A stretch of 64,000 nt of DNA from Nitrososphaeria archaeon (GCA_027078545.1 JALWXN010000004.1:737100-801099), one strand, 5' to 3'; shown: positions 18,340 through 27,646, numbered from the stretch's first letter. Numbers and translations are program-made. The notes: generated by a model from the sequence alone, not told the origin.

Positions 18340-20295
18340 ATGTCCCATGTTAGGCTGTACAGCCTCATACTCCTAATCCTCCTCGCCTCGCCACTGGTAT
18401 CAGTCTCAGAGGCCGCGAGGCCAGCCGTCCCCGAGCCCGAGGGCTCACTGATCCTATGGATGGAGACAAATGTCTCTGAGTACCCCCTCGTGATTAGGGA
18501 TCCTGGTTCAACCATCAGGCTTAGGCCGGATGCACACCACAACATCACTGTATACGCATTGGGCTATATCCAGGAGGTTGTGAATCTCTTCCAGCCGGAT
18601 CCTGGGGACACGTTGTCGGTTAGCCTATCACCTGCGGAGCTCCTAGTGATAGACGTGTTTGGGAGCAGTGTACCCGACCTCTCCGGAGCCTATGTAGATA
18701 TAAGGGGTGAGGAGGGGAGGATAACGACCATAACATCGAGGTCGGGGAAGGCATATGTATACAACATATTCGAGCCGGGGCAGAGGCTGAGGATACATAT
18801 TAACCCACCACTGGAGGGGGAGCTGTTGAAAGCCCTGCTGGAGGCTGGTGAGTATGAACCTAGCCTCAGGTCTAGGTGGATGGAGTACATCTCCTACGAG
18901 AGCCTCTCACCCATATATCCCGAGCCGATCCATACATCGCCTCTGGAGGCCGATAGGGACATCTATATACTGGGTTCTGACCCGGTGCAGACACGCACGG
19001 TATACCTCTCCAGGTCCCCACTCCTAGCCGGGTATGTCAAGACTGTATCTGGGGATCCGCTTCCCGGTGCGATTGTCGCTGTTAAGCCGGACAGGTTCGG
19101 TAGGTACATATATACGGTGGCGGATGACGAGGGGCGGTACGAGTTCGTGGATATAACTAAGCGTGGCCTAAACAGGTATGGAGTAATATATAGGGGCCTG
19201 ATGTTCCCAACATCCTCGGTATACACCACACTTGATAGGGACAACTTCAACATAACTGTGCCGGACATCTATGAGGTTAGGGGCGTGGTCACGGATCTCA
19301 ATGGTAGGCCGATACCTAACGTCAGGATAATATCATCCGATGTAGACTTCCTAAGCATCACATATAGCAACGAAGATGGGGAGTACGTGATGTACCTACC
19401 CGTTGGGAAGGGTAGCTATATACTCGGCTTCTCACTGGGCGACGTCGCATTCCCAAACATCGTGCTTAACGAGGCCGATATAGCAGACGGCGTGGAGAAC
19501 CTAGTCCTAGAAGCGGAGATGATCAGTCTGAGCGGCGTTATACAGGACCCCGACGGATTCGTGGAGACACCCATAGTCAGGCTCTTCGGGAGGGCAGACG
19601 TAGTCAACAGGTTCTACAGGATAGACATAACCGTTGGTGAGGACGGCTCCTTCACGGCCCTGGTCCCCAAGAGGATCAAGATAGCTGGTGAGTATAGAGA
19701 TGTCTACTGGTCGGTTCAGACGGTTAGCTACTACTACGCCGGCCAGCTATCAACGCCTGAGAACTACTACTCGGTGGACACTGATCTAGGTGTCTTCACC
19801 GTCTCCCCGGCGGCCACGGTGGAGGTCTCACTAAGCATAACGACGACGGGTTCGCCGCCCTCTAGGCCGGTTGAGACATATGTGTTGGGGGCGTGGTACA
19901 ACGATACCTTCTTCAGGATCGGTGTTGAGACAGATGCATTCATATTCGGATTCACCGTTGGGAGCTTCGTGGTTGATGGTGGGGAGGGTGTCTTCACAAT
20001 ACGTCTAGCAGCCCCCTATGGCGAGACGGCGATAGTCAGGGTCACGATACCCAAGGAGATCATGTCGACCTCGGTCTCGGTCGATGACGATGGCTCCCCA
20101 CTGAGCTTCAACATCGTCTCGGAAAACGCTACACACTATACTGTGGAGTTCACGATAAGTGGTGAGGCGTTGATAAACATACGCTCCGCAGAGGTTATAC
20201 CGGAGTTCGGCCTGTCATACCTACTCCCATTGATAGCCGTTCCAACCGTTTTACTTATCCACCTCCTGAGGAGAAGGTATAAAGTGGAAGCCTGA
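18340..20295 (+). CDS. Large secreted surface protein with carboxypeptidase-regulatory-like repeats and C-terminal membrane anchor
   Basis: 651 residues. A signal peptide spans residues 1-26 (SLILLILLASPLVSVSEAA). The middle holds at least two CarboxypepD_reg-type beta domains, each with GxV/T...GxPLPGA...DxEGRYEF spacing near residues 228-265 and 310-355. The end, AEVIPEFGLSYLLPLIAV plus an Arg-rich RRR tail, is an archaeal surface anchor. The protein at 37327 has the same general build and a similar C-terminus. A TATA-like box (TCTAAATAC, about 18320) precedes the ATG. The glycosyltransferase gene overlaps it by 1 nt, suggesting glycosylation of the surface protein. Confidence 0.8.
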   Translation: MSHVRLYSLILLILLASPLVSVSEAARPAVPEPEGSLILWMETNVSEYPLVIRDPGSTIRLRPDAHHNITVYALGYIQEVVNLFQPDPGDTLSVSLSPAELLVIDVFGSSVPDLSGAYVDIRGEEGRITTITSRSGKAYVYNIFEPGQRLRIHINPPLEGELLKALLEAGEYEPSLRSRWMEYISYESLSPIYPEPIHTSPLEADRDIYILGSDPVQTRTVYLSRSPLLAGYVKTVSGDPLPGAIVAVKPDRFGRYIYTVADDEGRYEFVDITKRGLNRYGVIYRGLMFPTSSVYTTLDRDNFNITVPDIYEVRGVVTDLNGRPIPNVRIISSDVDFLSITYSNEDGEYVMYLPVGKGSYILGFSLGDVAFPNIVLNEADIADGVENLVLEAEMISLSGVIQDPDGFVETPIVRLFGRADVVNRFYRIDITVGEDGSFTALVPKRIKIAGEYRDVYWSVQTVSYYYAGQLSTPENYYSVDTDLGVFTVSPAATVEVSLSITTTGSPPSRPVETYVLGAWYNDTFFRIGVETDAFIFGFTVGSFVVDGGEGVFTIRLAAPYGETAIVRVTIPKEIMSTSVSVDDDGSPLSFNIVSENATHYTVEFTISGEALINIRSAEVIPEFGLSYLLPLIAVPTVLLIHLLRRRYKVEA

Positions 20296-21449
20296 TGAGC
20301 CTCTCCATAGCAGTCGTAACCGAGACCTTCCACCCATTCAAGGGGGGCTCTGCAAAGAGGTATCTCGAGGTATTTAGACGCCTCGCGAGGAGGGGCTGGG
20401 ACATAGACATATACACCGTGAGGCTAGACCCGTCCTGGCCGGCGGAGGAGGAGTATGAGGGGCTGAGAATAATAAGGAGCAGCCTACCAATACCCGAGTA
20501 CATAACTCCAGACGGTTTCAGGAGCATGTCCGGGATCTATAAATACCTCTCATGGCTCATGAGGAGCGTGGATCTACGGGGCTACGACGTAATAGAGGCG
20601 AACCACTGCCCAATATTCCCAGTATTCGCCTCATGGCTCAAGAGGAGGAGCCGTGCACCACTAGTCTCCACGGTCCACGAGGTCTGGCACAGCGACTGGT
20701 ATAGATACGCCCCCACCACGCTTCACGTCCCACTAGGCATCCTGCTCGAGAAGGCTATGATGCACCTGCCTGATAGGATCATATCGGTGAGCAGCTTCAC
20801 CACGGATAGGCTTACAAGGATACTAGGCGTATCTCCAAGCCTGATAACCACGATACCCAACGGTGTAGACCTGGACCTCTACCGTGGGATAGATGTGGAG
20901 AAGGAGTATGGGAGGATAGTCTATGGCGGGAGGCTAAACCCACATAAGAGGCTGGACATACTGCTCAGGAGCTTCGAGGAGCTCCACCGGAGCCTAGACG
21001 TCAAGCTAGACATCTTTGGAGACGGCCCTATGAAACAGTATGTCAAGAGCTTCATATCGAGGAACGGGTTCTCGAGGAGCGTCACCCTACATGGAAGGGT
21101 GGACGACCATAGATTCGCATACCTGATGAAGAGGGGCTATATATATACCCTCCCATCGATAAGGGAGGGGCAGAGCATAACAACGCTAGAAGCTATGGCC
21201 GCAGGCACTCCACAGGTCACGGTCTACAGCGACAACAACGCAGCCTACAAACTAGTCCTAGAGGCAGGGAGTGGACTAGTCACCAGGCCGGAGCCGAGAG
21301 AATACGCAAGAGCTATTAAAAAACTTCTTGTTGAGAAGGATGTATGGATGGAGTACTCCTTAAATGGATCCAGTTATGTGAAAAGCTTTGATTGGGACGT
21401 CATATCTCAAAAGCATAAAATTGTATATGAGAAATTGTCAAAAAGATGA
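20295..21449 (+). CDS. GT4-family glycosyltransferase (GT-B fold) with AT-rich 3' end
   Basis: 384 residues. The acceptor half begins AVVTETFHPFKGGSAKRYLEVF. The donor half carries GGRLNPHKRLDILLRSFEEL, then LHGRVDDHRFAYLMKRG, then the E-x7-E nucleotide-sugar motif in REGQSITTLEAMAAGTPQV. This is typical of GT4 retaining transferases making surface glycans. It starts on the stop of the surface-protein gene (TGATG overlap). From about 21300 the codons change abruptly to AAA/TTT-rich use, while the frame stays open through the last 50 or so residues. The 3' end may therefore have been replaced by recombination. Confidence 0.9.
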   Translation: MSLSIAVVTETFHPFKGGSAKRYLEVFRRLARRGWDIDIYTVRLDPSWPAEEEYEGLRIIRSSLPIPEYITPDGFRSMSGIYKYLSWLMRSVDLRGYDVIEANHCPIFPVFASWLKRRSRAPLVSTVHEVWHSDWYRYAPTTLHVPLGILLEKAMMHLPDRIISVSSFTTDRLTRILGVSPSLITTIPNGVDLDLYRGIDVEKEYGRIVYGGRLNPHKRLDILLRSFEELHRSLDVKLDIFGDGPMKQYVKSFISRNGFSRSVTLHGRVDDHRFAYLMKRGYIYTLPSIREGQSITTLEAMAAGTPQVTVYSDNNAAYKLVLEAGSGLVTRPEPREYARAIKKLLVEKDVWMEYSLNGSSYVKSFDWDVISQKHKIVYEKLSKR

Positions 21450-23165
21450 AGACATTTGTCTAAAAACCTAAATTTTCTTTACCATTAAACTTTTGTTTTT
21501 TCTGAAAATATATATTCCTCAAAATAAGGGTTCAAAACACGGGATTTAGCGAAATGAATTTGAAACTTACTAAAGTTATGTTGCTATTAGTACTGTTGCT
21601 TCTTTTACAGATAGAGACTGACTACACCGCTGCTCAGAGTATCATAGTTCCAATTGATTACCCAGATCTTCAAACTGCCATAAACAATGCGTTACCGGGC
21701 ACATCGATTTATGTCGATACTGATCTGACCATCAGTTCTCCAATCACTATTATCGGTAAGGATAACTTGTACATAGTCCTCAGATACGGTTCCAAAATAA
21801 TTGCAGATTCGGGCTTCGTAGGTCAAGAAATAGTTTTGATCGACAGAAGTAGCAAAATCATTCTTACTGACTTCACTATATCCTATGAAGGGAGTTCCGC
21901 CTTACCGGCACTAGATTTCCTAAGAATAAAATCTTCCAACAACATTGCTGTGAAAAATCTTTCTGTATCCATAGATACAAATACCCATCCTGTTGCCCTG
22001 AGATTTATCAGTATCGATGACGGTTCGATAAATATAACGATAACAAACGTCACTGGTGTTGACATGGCTCTAACATCCTTAAGTGTAGTAGGCGTCTTTG
22101 CCAATATCCAGTTCATGAGTGGTGGCTATATTACAATGGATAGTCTGCTTTTCGAAGATATAGCCCTCGGATCTCCTGGTAGCTTTGAAGGAGTAAAAAT
22201 AGAGCTCATGCGGGTCACCGGACTGGACATTAAGGTATCAAACGTGGCTGTTAAAAGGGTGTATTCTACATGGGTTCAAGGAATAAACAGCACGTATCTA
22301 AGGCAAGTGAGAAACATTGAGACACAGTATACCAATGTAACACTAACAAACATTGTCGGCTCAGGAGGGGGTATATCATTCAGAGGATTGACCTTTAGCC
22401 GTTTTACAGTACCTGTCATACTTGACTCCATAGTTACAATTCGAAACTTAATGCTATCTTCATGGATAGAGCCTAACATGCCTATGCCTTACAAGTTTGA
22501 TGGGGTGATCATAGAGGCACCATACTTCTACAACTTGACGGTAAAGATCGATGAAGTAACAATCAAGGATATCAATAGTCCAGATATATTGTCAGGGCTC
22601 TATACTGGAGAAGCACATGGAATACATATAGACGTTAGCTACTTTATATTGGAAGCATTTGGATTGCCCACTTATGACATTAAAATCGATATTGACAGGG
22701 TATCGATATCACGTCTATACTCATGGGGAACAATAGGTATATTTAGTGATTTCGAAGGGTTCTACATGTCTAGGATTAGATACACCATCAACAATGTAAA
22801 TATTACTGACGTAGGGATATATGACTTTGGCATAATCGGATACGGCAAGGTTCTCAGGGCTAACTCTCTTTTCGATTACCGGGTATGGATAGAGGAATTC
22901 TTTTTTAACGACAGGGAGGGCATTGGTGCGGGTATTTGGCTCCGCAGAGCAGATGATATACATCCAATAAATACACCCAGAAATCTAAATGAGTTGAGGC
23001 AGAGTGAGGATCTGTACTTTGCATACAGCATATTATGGCGTGTATATGCGGCCAGCGCATGGACGAATTCCATGACACTTTTCGAGACTGTTGTTGACGA
23101 ACTTAACTCACGTATTGCACTTTTGATGCGCGTTAGAAACGTCTGGACACTGGAAACTTTCGTCT
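21300..23165 (+). other. AT-rich mosaic block spanning two genes
   Basis: From about 21300 the local sequence loses the AGG/CTA/GCC-rich style of the region and becomes rich in A and T. This includes the last 50 or so codons of the glycosyltransferase, the intergenic gap and the first 535 or so codons of the next gene. From roughly 23165 the native style returns inside the same reading frame. The edges are judged by eye and could move by tens of bases. Confidence 0.6.
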
Positions 23166-23803
23166 ATAGTAGTATAACATCACTACCAATACCAGGCGTC
23201 TACGTAGAGTATCTCTACCCAACTCCCAGCCAGTACTCCTTCGGATTTACCGATTCATCTGGGCGTTACGCATATATTATGGATTACTACATGACCAACC
23301 CACCCATCGTCCAGGTGGGCCTGATACAGGTGGCCGTCTCCTCTGGGTACTTCTCATCATCCGTCATGCTACCCAGCTATATAAGTGTGACGGAGGGCCT
23401 CCCACTCTCAGAGTCTTACTATACCCTGCCGGCATGGTTCGGTGAGGTGGTGTTCACCATCCCACTTGTCTCCCTAAGGGCTATGGGCTTCAGCCATGAC
23501 ATGGGGACGACATACCTATTCATCGCTGGGACGGTAGGCTGGTTCGCTGGCTACTACAGCTATACTCCTGACGAGCTTTGGAATGGAGACATAGCAACTC
23601 CCGGCACCAACAATACATGGGTGAAGAGCCCCTACAGGAATTATCAGCTCCGAGGTCTGAGGGTCTCATGGACAGGCTCGGTCATCCAGATACGTGGAGA
23701 GATATTCTACGATGGGTACTGGCAACCAGTAACAATATACGTAGATCCGGAGAGGAGGGTTGTCTGGAGCCCAGGACCTGTGGACTTCAGGGGCTGGTTC
23801 TAG
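21554..23803 (+). CDS. Chimeric secreted protein: parallel beta-helix-like N-terminal part, carboxypeptidase-regulatory-like C-terminal part
   Basis: 749 residues. A signal peptide covers residues 1-28 (KVMLLLVLLLLLQIETDYTAAQ). It is followed by YPDLQTAINNALPGTSIYV, the usual entry to right-handed beta-helix (pectin-lyase-like) domains, then many short strands rich in Asn, Ile and Val up to about residue 530. From about residue 540 a CarboxypepD_reg-like unit begins (SITSLPIPGVYVEYLYPTPS, FTDSSGRYAYI). The C-terminus has no membrane anchor. The DNA switches from AT-rich to native style at this domain boundary. It is probably a surface or secreted glycan-binding or cleaving protein; no catalytic residues can be assigned. 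Confidence 0.75.
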   Translation: MNLKLTKVMLLLVLLLLLQIETDYTAAQSIIVPIDYPDLQTAINNALPGTSIYVDTDLTISSPITIIGKDNLYIVLRYGSKIIADSGFVGQEIVLIDRSSKIILTDFTISYEGSSALPALDFLRIKSSNNIAVKNLSVSIDTNTHPVALRFISIDDGSINITITNVTGVDMALTSLSVVGVFANIQFMSGGYITMDSLLFEDIALGSPGSFEGVKIELMRVTGLDIKVSNVAVKRVYSTWVQGINSTYLRQVRNIETQYTNVTLTNIVGSGGGISFRGLTFSRFTVPVILDSIVTIRNLMLSSWIEPNMPMPYKFDGVIIEAPYFYNLTVKIDEVTIKDINSPDILSGLYTGEAHGIHIDVSYFILEAFGLPTYDIKIDIDRVSISRLYSWGTIGIFSDFEGFYMSRIRYTINNVNITDVGIYDFGIIGYGKVLRANSLFDYRVWIEEFFFNDREGIGAGIWLRRADDIHPINTPRNLNELRQSEDLYFAYSILWRVYAASAWTNSMTLFETVVDELNSRIALLMRVRNVWTLETFVYSSITSLPIPGVYVEYLYPTPSQYSFGFTDSSGRYAYIMDYYMTNPPIVQVGLIQVAVSSGYFSSSVMLPSYISVTEGLPLSESYYTLPAWFGEVVFTIPLVSLRAMGFSHDMGTTYLFIAGTVGWFAGYYSYTPDELWNGDIATPGTNNTWVKSPYRNYQLRGLRVSWTGSVIQIRGEIFYDGYWQPVTIYVDPERRVVWSPGPVDFRGWF

Positions 23804-23911
23804 CCCCATACCCCCACCCTTTATACCGGCCCGGGGCATAGGTATCCCCCCGAGAAGGATGAATAGACCACTGGGTTTGAGATAATCTGCCTGTCCCCTA
23901 GAATCTACATA

Positions 23912-23934
23912 CACTTATAAGTGCATGTATACAT
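23912..23934 (+). promoter_or_regulatory. Tandem palindromes over the vapBC promoter (candidate autoregulatory operator)
   Basis: Two perfect palindromes lie next to each other: CACTTATAAGTG (23912-23923) and ATGTATACAT (23925-23934). The first contains the likely TATA box, about 35 nt before the vapB ATG. Toxin-antitoxin operons are usually repressed by the antitoxin at such sites. Confidence 0.5.
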
Positions 23935-23953
23935 TTACATGTTGGTGTAGTGG

Positions 23954-24181
23954 ATGGGGGTGAAGACGATAACCATATCGCTCGAGGCGTATAAAGCCTT
24001 GCTACGCCTCAAGAAGCCCGGGGAGAGCTTCTCAGACGTGATACTGAAACTTGTTAGGAAGCATCGCAGCATAAAGGAGCTGGCAGGAGCGTGGAGCGAT
24101 GTGGATGACGTGGAGATCAATGAGATCATGCTGGGGATTAGGGAGGCCTGGTCTAGGTGGGGTATGAGGGAGGCAAGGTAG
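23954..24181 (+). CDS. vapB: VapB-type antitoxin (DUF217 family)
   Basis: 75 residues. The N-terminus VKTITISLEAYKALLRLKKPGESFSDVILKLV matches the archaeal DUF217 antitoxin family, whose first strand and helices form a DNA-binding ribbon-helix-type dimer. The acidic C-terminal part should bind and neutralise the PIN toxin. The toxin gene overlaps its 3' end by 25 nt. The tandem palindromes upstream suggest autorepression. Confidence 0.88.
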   Translation: MGVKTITISLEAYKALLRLKKPGESFSDVILKLVRKHRSIKELAGAWSDVDDVEINEIMLGIREAWSRWGMREAR

Positions 24182-24567
24182 TTGTAGACACGGATGTACT
24201 GATCGATTATCTAAGGGGGAGGAGGCCGGCCGTCGACGAGTTAGTGAGGATGATGGATCAGGGAGTTGTACTGGCTACGACGGTCGTCAACATATTTGAA
24301 CTCTCCTGGGGAGCCTATAGACTCGGCAGGACGAGGGAGGTTGAGGATCTGGTTGAGGCCTTGACAATCCTAGACCTAACAGTAAGGGAGGCTGTAAAGG
24401 CGGGTGAGGAGATAGCCCATCTCACATCGATAGGCCAGATAATAGAGATACGAGACCTACTGATAGGCGTCATGGCGAGGGAGAACGGCTATGCAGTCTA
24501 CACGGGCAATACAAAGCATTTCGGGATGATAAGGGGCTTAAGAGTGATCCCATATAGACGTGGATAA
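24157..24567 (+). CDS. vapC: VapC-type PIN-domain ribonuclease toxin
   Basis: 136 residues from a GTG inside the antitoxin gene. The acidic PIN residues are visible: Asp in VVDTDVLIDYL, Glu in NIFELSWGAYR and Asp in EIRDLLIGVMA, with YTGNTKHF in place of the usual TxD near the end. VapC toxins cleave tRNA or rRNA when released from VapB. The start is forced by the overlap; no ATG exists in this frame before the first catalytic Asp. Confidence 0.9.
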   Translation: MGYEGGKVVVDTDVLIDYLRGRRPAVDELVRMMDQGVVLATTVVNIFELSWGAYRLGRTREVEDLVEALTILDLTVREAVKAGEEIAHLTSIGQIIEIRDLLIGVMARENGYAVYTGNTKHFGMIRGLRVIPYRRG

Positions 24568-24585
24568 CCCCTGTCAGGCAGCCCC

Positions 24586-25581
24586 CTACCTAAGGACCCT
24601 CCTGAACACCCTTTCAGCATTCCTATATGCCAGCCTCTCCAGCCGCTCACGTGTCCATCCAAGCCCCTCCAACGCCCTGTAGAGGTTGGTGATCATCTCG
24701 ATCCTCTTGAGATCGTCCGGGGGATTACATCCGAATAGGTCCGTCCCAACAGCGACGACCTCGTCTCCGAAACGCTCCGCAACTGTGTCTATATGCCTAG
24801 CCAGGCTCTCGGCACTAGGCTTCTCCCCAATTGTCTGCCGGATATATGTGAAGCCTATCACCCCGCCGTTGCTAGCCAGTCTATCCAGGACCTCGTCATC
24901 AACATTCCTCTGATGCTTAACAAGGCCTGCATAGTTGCTATGGCTTATCAACACCGGGTCGGAATGTGTCTCCAAGACCTCCAACATCGTATTCCTACTG
25001 CTATGGGCGAGGTCGATGACTATTCCCTCCGCCTCCGCCAGGCTGAGGAGTGCCTCCCCACTGCCAGTCAAGCCATAATCCCTCCTAGACATACAAGATG
25101 CAGCATACCTGGTATCGTAGTTCCACGTCAGCCCTATCAGCCTGACACCTAGATCCTTGTAGAGATAGATGTCCCCCGGGTCGTCTAGGTACTCCGTACC
25201 CTCAAGGCCTAGGATGATCCCGATACCCTCGCCGTCAAGGTCTGAGCGGTTCGTTACGAGGCGGAACTCCCCATACCTCCTAACGAGCCATTTATAGATC
25301 GTGATCACGTCGAGGGCCGCGGCCTTGGGGGAGGATGGTCTTATATAGATGTCGCCAGCCCCCTCCCCATAGCCCTTCATAACCTCGCCACCCATCGAGG
25401 CATATCCCCTCTGGAGGGCGAATACGGCGCCTACCAAGAGCTTCACATTGGCCTCTAGGTAGCCAGGGATGTCTCCATGCCGATCCTTCCTCTTAACCTC
25501 CATGTCGTGCTTACCGCCTAGGTAGATGTAGTAGCCGATATCCTCGTGGAGATCTATGAGTGGCGGGTTTAGACCTTCCAT
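24586..25581 (-). CDS. Membrane-dipeptidase-type peptidase (M19 / renal dipeptidase family)
   Basis: 331 residues. The metal-binding order of the M19 barrel is present: IDLHED near the start (His and Asp), EGTEYLDD (bridging acidic residue), LAHSSRN, LISHSNYAG (second site His) and GTDLFGCNPPDD near the end. The enzyme should cleave dipeptides, including those with D-residues. No signal peptide is seen. A cttatatc box about 30 nt upstream of the ATG suggests a leaderless transcript. The surroundings include other peptidases. Confidence 0.92.
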   Translation of the reverse strand: MEGLNPPLIDLHEDIGYYIYLGGKHDMEVKRKDRHGDIPGYLEANVKLLVGAVFALQRGYASMGGEVMKGYGEGAGDIYIRPSSPKAAALDVITIYKWLVRRYGEFRLVTNRSDLDGEGIGIILGLEGTEYLDDPGDIYLYKDLGVRLIGLTWNYDTRYAASCMSRRDYGLTGSGEALLSLAEAEGIVIDLAHSSRNTMLEVLETHSDPVLISHSNYAGLVKHQRNVDDEVLDRLASNGGVIGFTYIRQTIGEKPSAESLARHIDTVAERFGDEVVAVGTDLFGCNPPDDLKRIEMITNLYRALEGLGWTRERLERLAYRNAERVFRRVLR

Positions 25582-25645
25582 GGTTAATAGGTATTATGGC
25601 AAGGGGCATCGATATAAGTAGTATGTTTGGAACTATTACTATGTT

Positions 25646-25915
25646 GTGCGTACCGCGACACTACTAATCCTACTTCTCCTCCTCGGTATGGTCACAATTG
25701 ATGCATTAGCCACGCCTCTACACCCCGACATCGACGACTCCACTAGACAGGCGCTGGATCTCTACGAGGATGACGATGAGGAGGATGATGATGAGGGCGG
25801 TGTCCTCGGCGGCTCCCTAGATATGATCACCCTAGCCCTATATGCAGCACTCGTGGTGGCAATCGTAGCATCGATAGCCCCATATGTGGTGAAGAGGCTC
25901 AGGGCTAGGAGGTAG
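25646..25915 (+). CDS. Small membrane protein with signal peptide, very acidic linker and C-terminal transmembrane helix
   Basis: 89 residues from a GTG that follows a gatataag box by about 30 nt. Residues 4-20 are a hydrophobic signal segment (ATLLILLLLLGMVTIDA). An external stretch with an unbroken acidic run follows (DLYEDDDEEDDDEGG near residues 42-56). Residues 65-83 form a second membrane helix ending in basic KRLRARR, which gives an outside N-terminus and a cytosolic tail. The M20 peptidase gene lies 48 nt downstream on the same strand. No family recognised. The acid run could bind divalent cations. Confidence 0.7.
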   Translation: MRTATLLILLLLLGMVTIDALATPLHPDIDDSTRQALDLYEDDDEEDDDEGGVLGGSLDMITLALYAALVVAIVASIAPYVVKRLRARR

Positions 25916-25963
25916 GATCCATAGACTGTGAGATATTAACGCCCCGCCACACTAACTATTTAT

Positions 25964-27205
25964 ATGACTAGCCTCGAGACACTCCTGGAGAAGGCCAGGC
26001 AGTATGAGGAGGACCTGATCAACTTCCTAAGCGGCTTCGTACAGATCCCCTCCGTCAACCCCCCGGGCGACATGTCAGAGGCAGCTGGATATGTGGAGGA
26101 GTTCCTGGAGAAGTGGGGCCTACCAACCCGTAGGATAGAGCCGGAGAAGGGGGTTATAACGGTCTACAGCAGCGTGGGAGATGGTGATGACTATCTCATG
26201 CTCAACGGACATATGGACGTGGTTCCCGAGGGCGACCATGACAAGTGGAGTATCCCCCCATTCTCGGGAAGGGTGGTGGATGGCTACCTATATGGAAGGG
26301 GGGCGAGCGATATGAAGGGCGGCCTCTCAGCACTCATCTATGCCTACGCAGTCTTCACCCAGTACGTCGATAGCCTAGACAAGAAGCTATCACTAGCCGC
26401 CGTCGGTGATGAGGAGGTTGGGGGGAGGCTCGGTAGCCTATACATGGCGAGGGAGCTAGGTATAAGGCCTCGATACGTACTCCTGGGGGAGCCGTCAACC
26501 CTAGGCTACTACAACATTGGTGAGAAGGGGATCGTATGGTATAGGGTTCACATCAGTGGCGAGCCCGCCCATGCCAGCGTCTCACCCTATGTGGGTAGGA
26601 ACGCGATAAAGGTGGCTACAGAGGTGATCAACAGGATCTATGGCCTGGCAGAGCTAGACTTCGACGTCCCAGAGGAGTTGGTGGAGGTGGCTAGGAAGAG
26701 TGGGGAGAAGGCCAGGAGGATGGTCGGTGCTGAGGGGCTCGAGAAGATATTCTTCCGCCTCTCATGCAACGCCGGCATGATTAATGGTGGGGTAAAGACC
26801 AACGTGGTGGCTCCGAACTGTACGGTCGAGTTCGATATGAGGATTCCGCATGGATTGACCGTTGATAGGGTCATCGAGATGGTTAGGGAGAGGCTCTCAG
26901 ACATCGATGGCGTCGAGATAGAGAAGGTGGCTGGTGAGGATCCCAACTACACCAGGCCGGACACCTATCTAGGGAAGGTTGTGGAGGAGTCCGCCGTCGC
27001 CGAGGCTGGTATCAGGCCGGAGCCCTCACTAGTCATGGGCGCTACAGATGGTAGGCACTTCAGGGCCTATGGATCGGAGGCCGTCGTCTATGGCCCTGGG
27101 GAGTGGGAGAGGATACATGGATACGACGAGAGGATAAAGGTGGATGACGTTAAGCTGGCATATAGGGTTTATCTCAGGACGCTCTACAAGATGTTTATCG
27201 GCTAG
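25964..27205 (+). CDS. M20 family metallopeptidase (ArgE/DapE/ACY1 group)
   Basis: 413 residues. Zinc ligands of M20 appear in order: LMLNGHMDVVPEGD (His, Asp), YGRGASDMKGG (bridging Asp), VGDEEVGG (Glu pair), LLGEPS (Glu/Asp site) and a C-terminal GPGEWERIHGYDE (His). The family removes N-acyl groups or cleaves dipeptides, as in arginine and lysine biosynthesis. The window also holds argG, argF and lysA, but none is adjacent, so ArgE or DapE cannot be assigned. It overlaps the convergent DUF393 gene by 11 nt. Confidence 0.92.
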   Translation: MTSLETLLEKARQYEEDLINFLSGFVQIPSVNPPGDMSEAAGYVEEFLEKWGLPTRRIEPEKGVITVYSSVGDGDDYLMLNGHMDVVPEGDHDKWSIPPFSGRVVDGYLYGRGASDMKGGLSALIYAYAVFTQYVDSLDKKLSLAAVGDEEVGGRLGSLYMARELGIRPRYVLLGEPSTLGYYNIGEKGIVWYRVHISGEPAHASVSPYVGRNAIKVATEVINRIYGLAELDFDVPEELVEVARKSGEKARRMVGAEGLEKIFFRLSCNAGMINGGVKTNVVAPNCTVEFDMRIPHGLTVDRVIEMVRERLSDIDGVEIEKVAGEDPNYTRPDTYLGKVVEESAVAEAGIRPEPSLVMGATDGRHFRAYGSEAVVYGPGEWERIHGYDERIKVDDVKLAYRVYLRTLYKMFIG

Positions 27206-27605
27206 CCCATATCCCCCTCCACACTTTATATAATGGGCCGAGTAGGACTAGGGAGAGGAACACCCCCAGTAGTTTGAGCGGTATCCTCCCACGCCCAAGG
27301 TAGGGTACTGGATGGAGTCCCCGGCTCCTCAGAGCCATGTATATCCGTGATATCCTATACCCCGCTATCAGGGAGGATAGGAGTATCCTCCTAGGACCCA
27401 CCGCCATCACCAGCGGCGGAACCCATCGATAACCCCTTATGTAGCCGATGCCCGGGACGTAGAGGTAGACGTCGTGGACCAGCCCCTGGCTAGAGGAGTA
27501 TCTCTCTACCGCCTCGGATCTGAGGTCTAGGGTGGCCTCCAAGGTCCTGGCGAACCCCCTACATACGAAGCAGCCCCCGTCGTACAGCAGCTTCTCCCCA
27601 GTCAT
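27195..27605 (-). CDS. DUF393 thiol-disulfide oxidoreductase DCC-family protein
   Basis: 136 residues. The N-terminus has the signature LLYDGGCFVCRGFARTLE, with the D-G-x-C-x-x-C motif of the DCC family (a thioredoxin-like fold). The later Leu-rich, Arg-rich half ends in a hydrophobic stretch (LLGVFLSLVLLGPLYKV), which probably touches the membrane. The role is unknown; a redox function is inferred from CxxC. Confidence 0.85.
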   Translation of the reverse strand: MTGEKLLYDGGCFVCRGFARTLEATLDLRSEAVERYSSSQGLVHDVYLYVPGIGYIRGYRWVPPLVMAVGPRRILLSSLIAGYRISRIYMALRSRGLHPVPYLGRGRIPLKLLGVFLSLVLLGPLYKVWRGIWASR

Positions 27606-27646
27606 CCCTAGTAAGCTATTATGCCTATCCAGGCTTAACAGATGGG

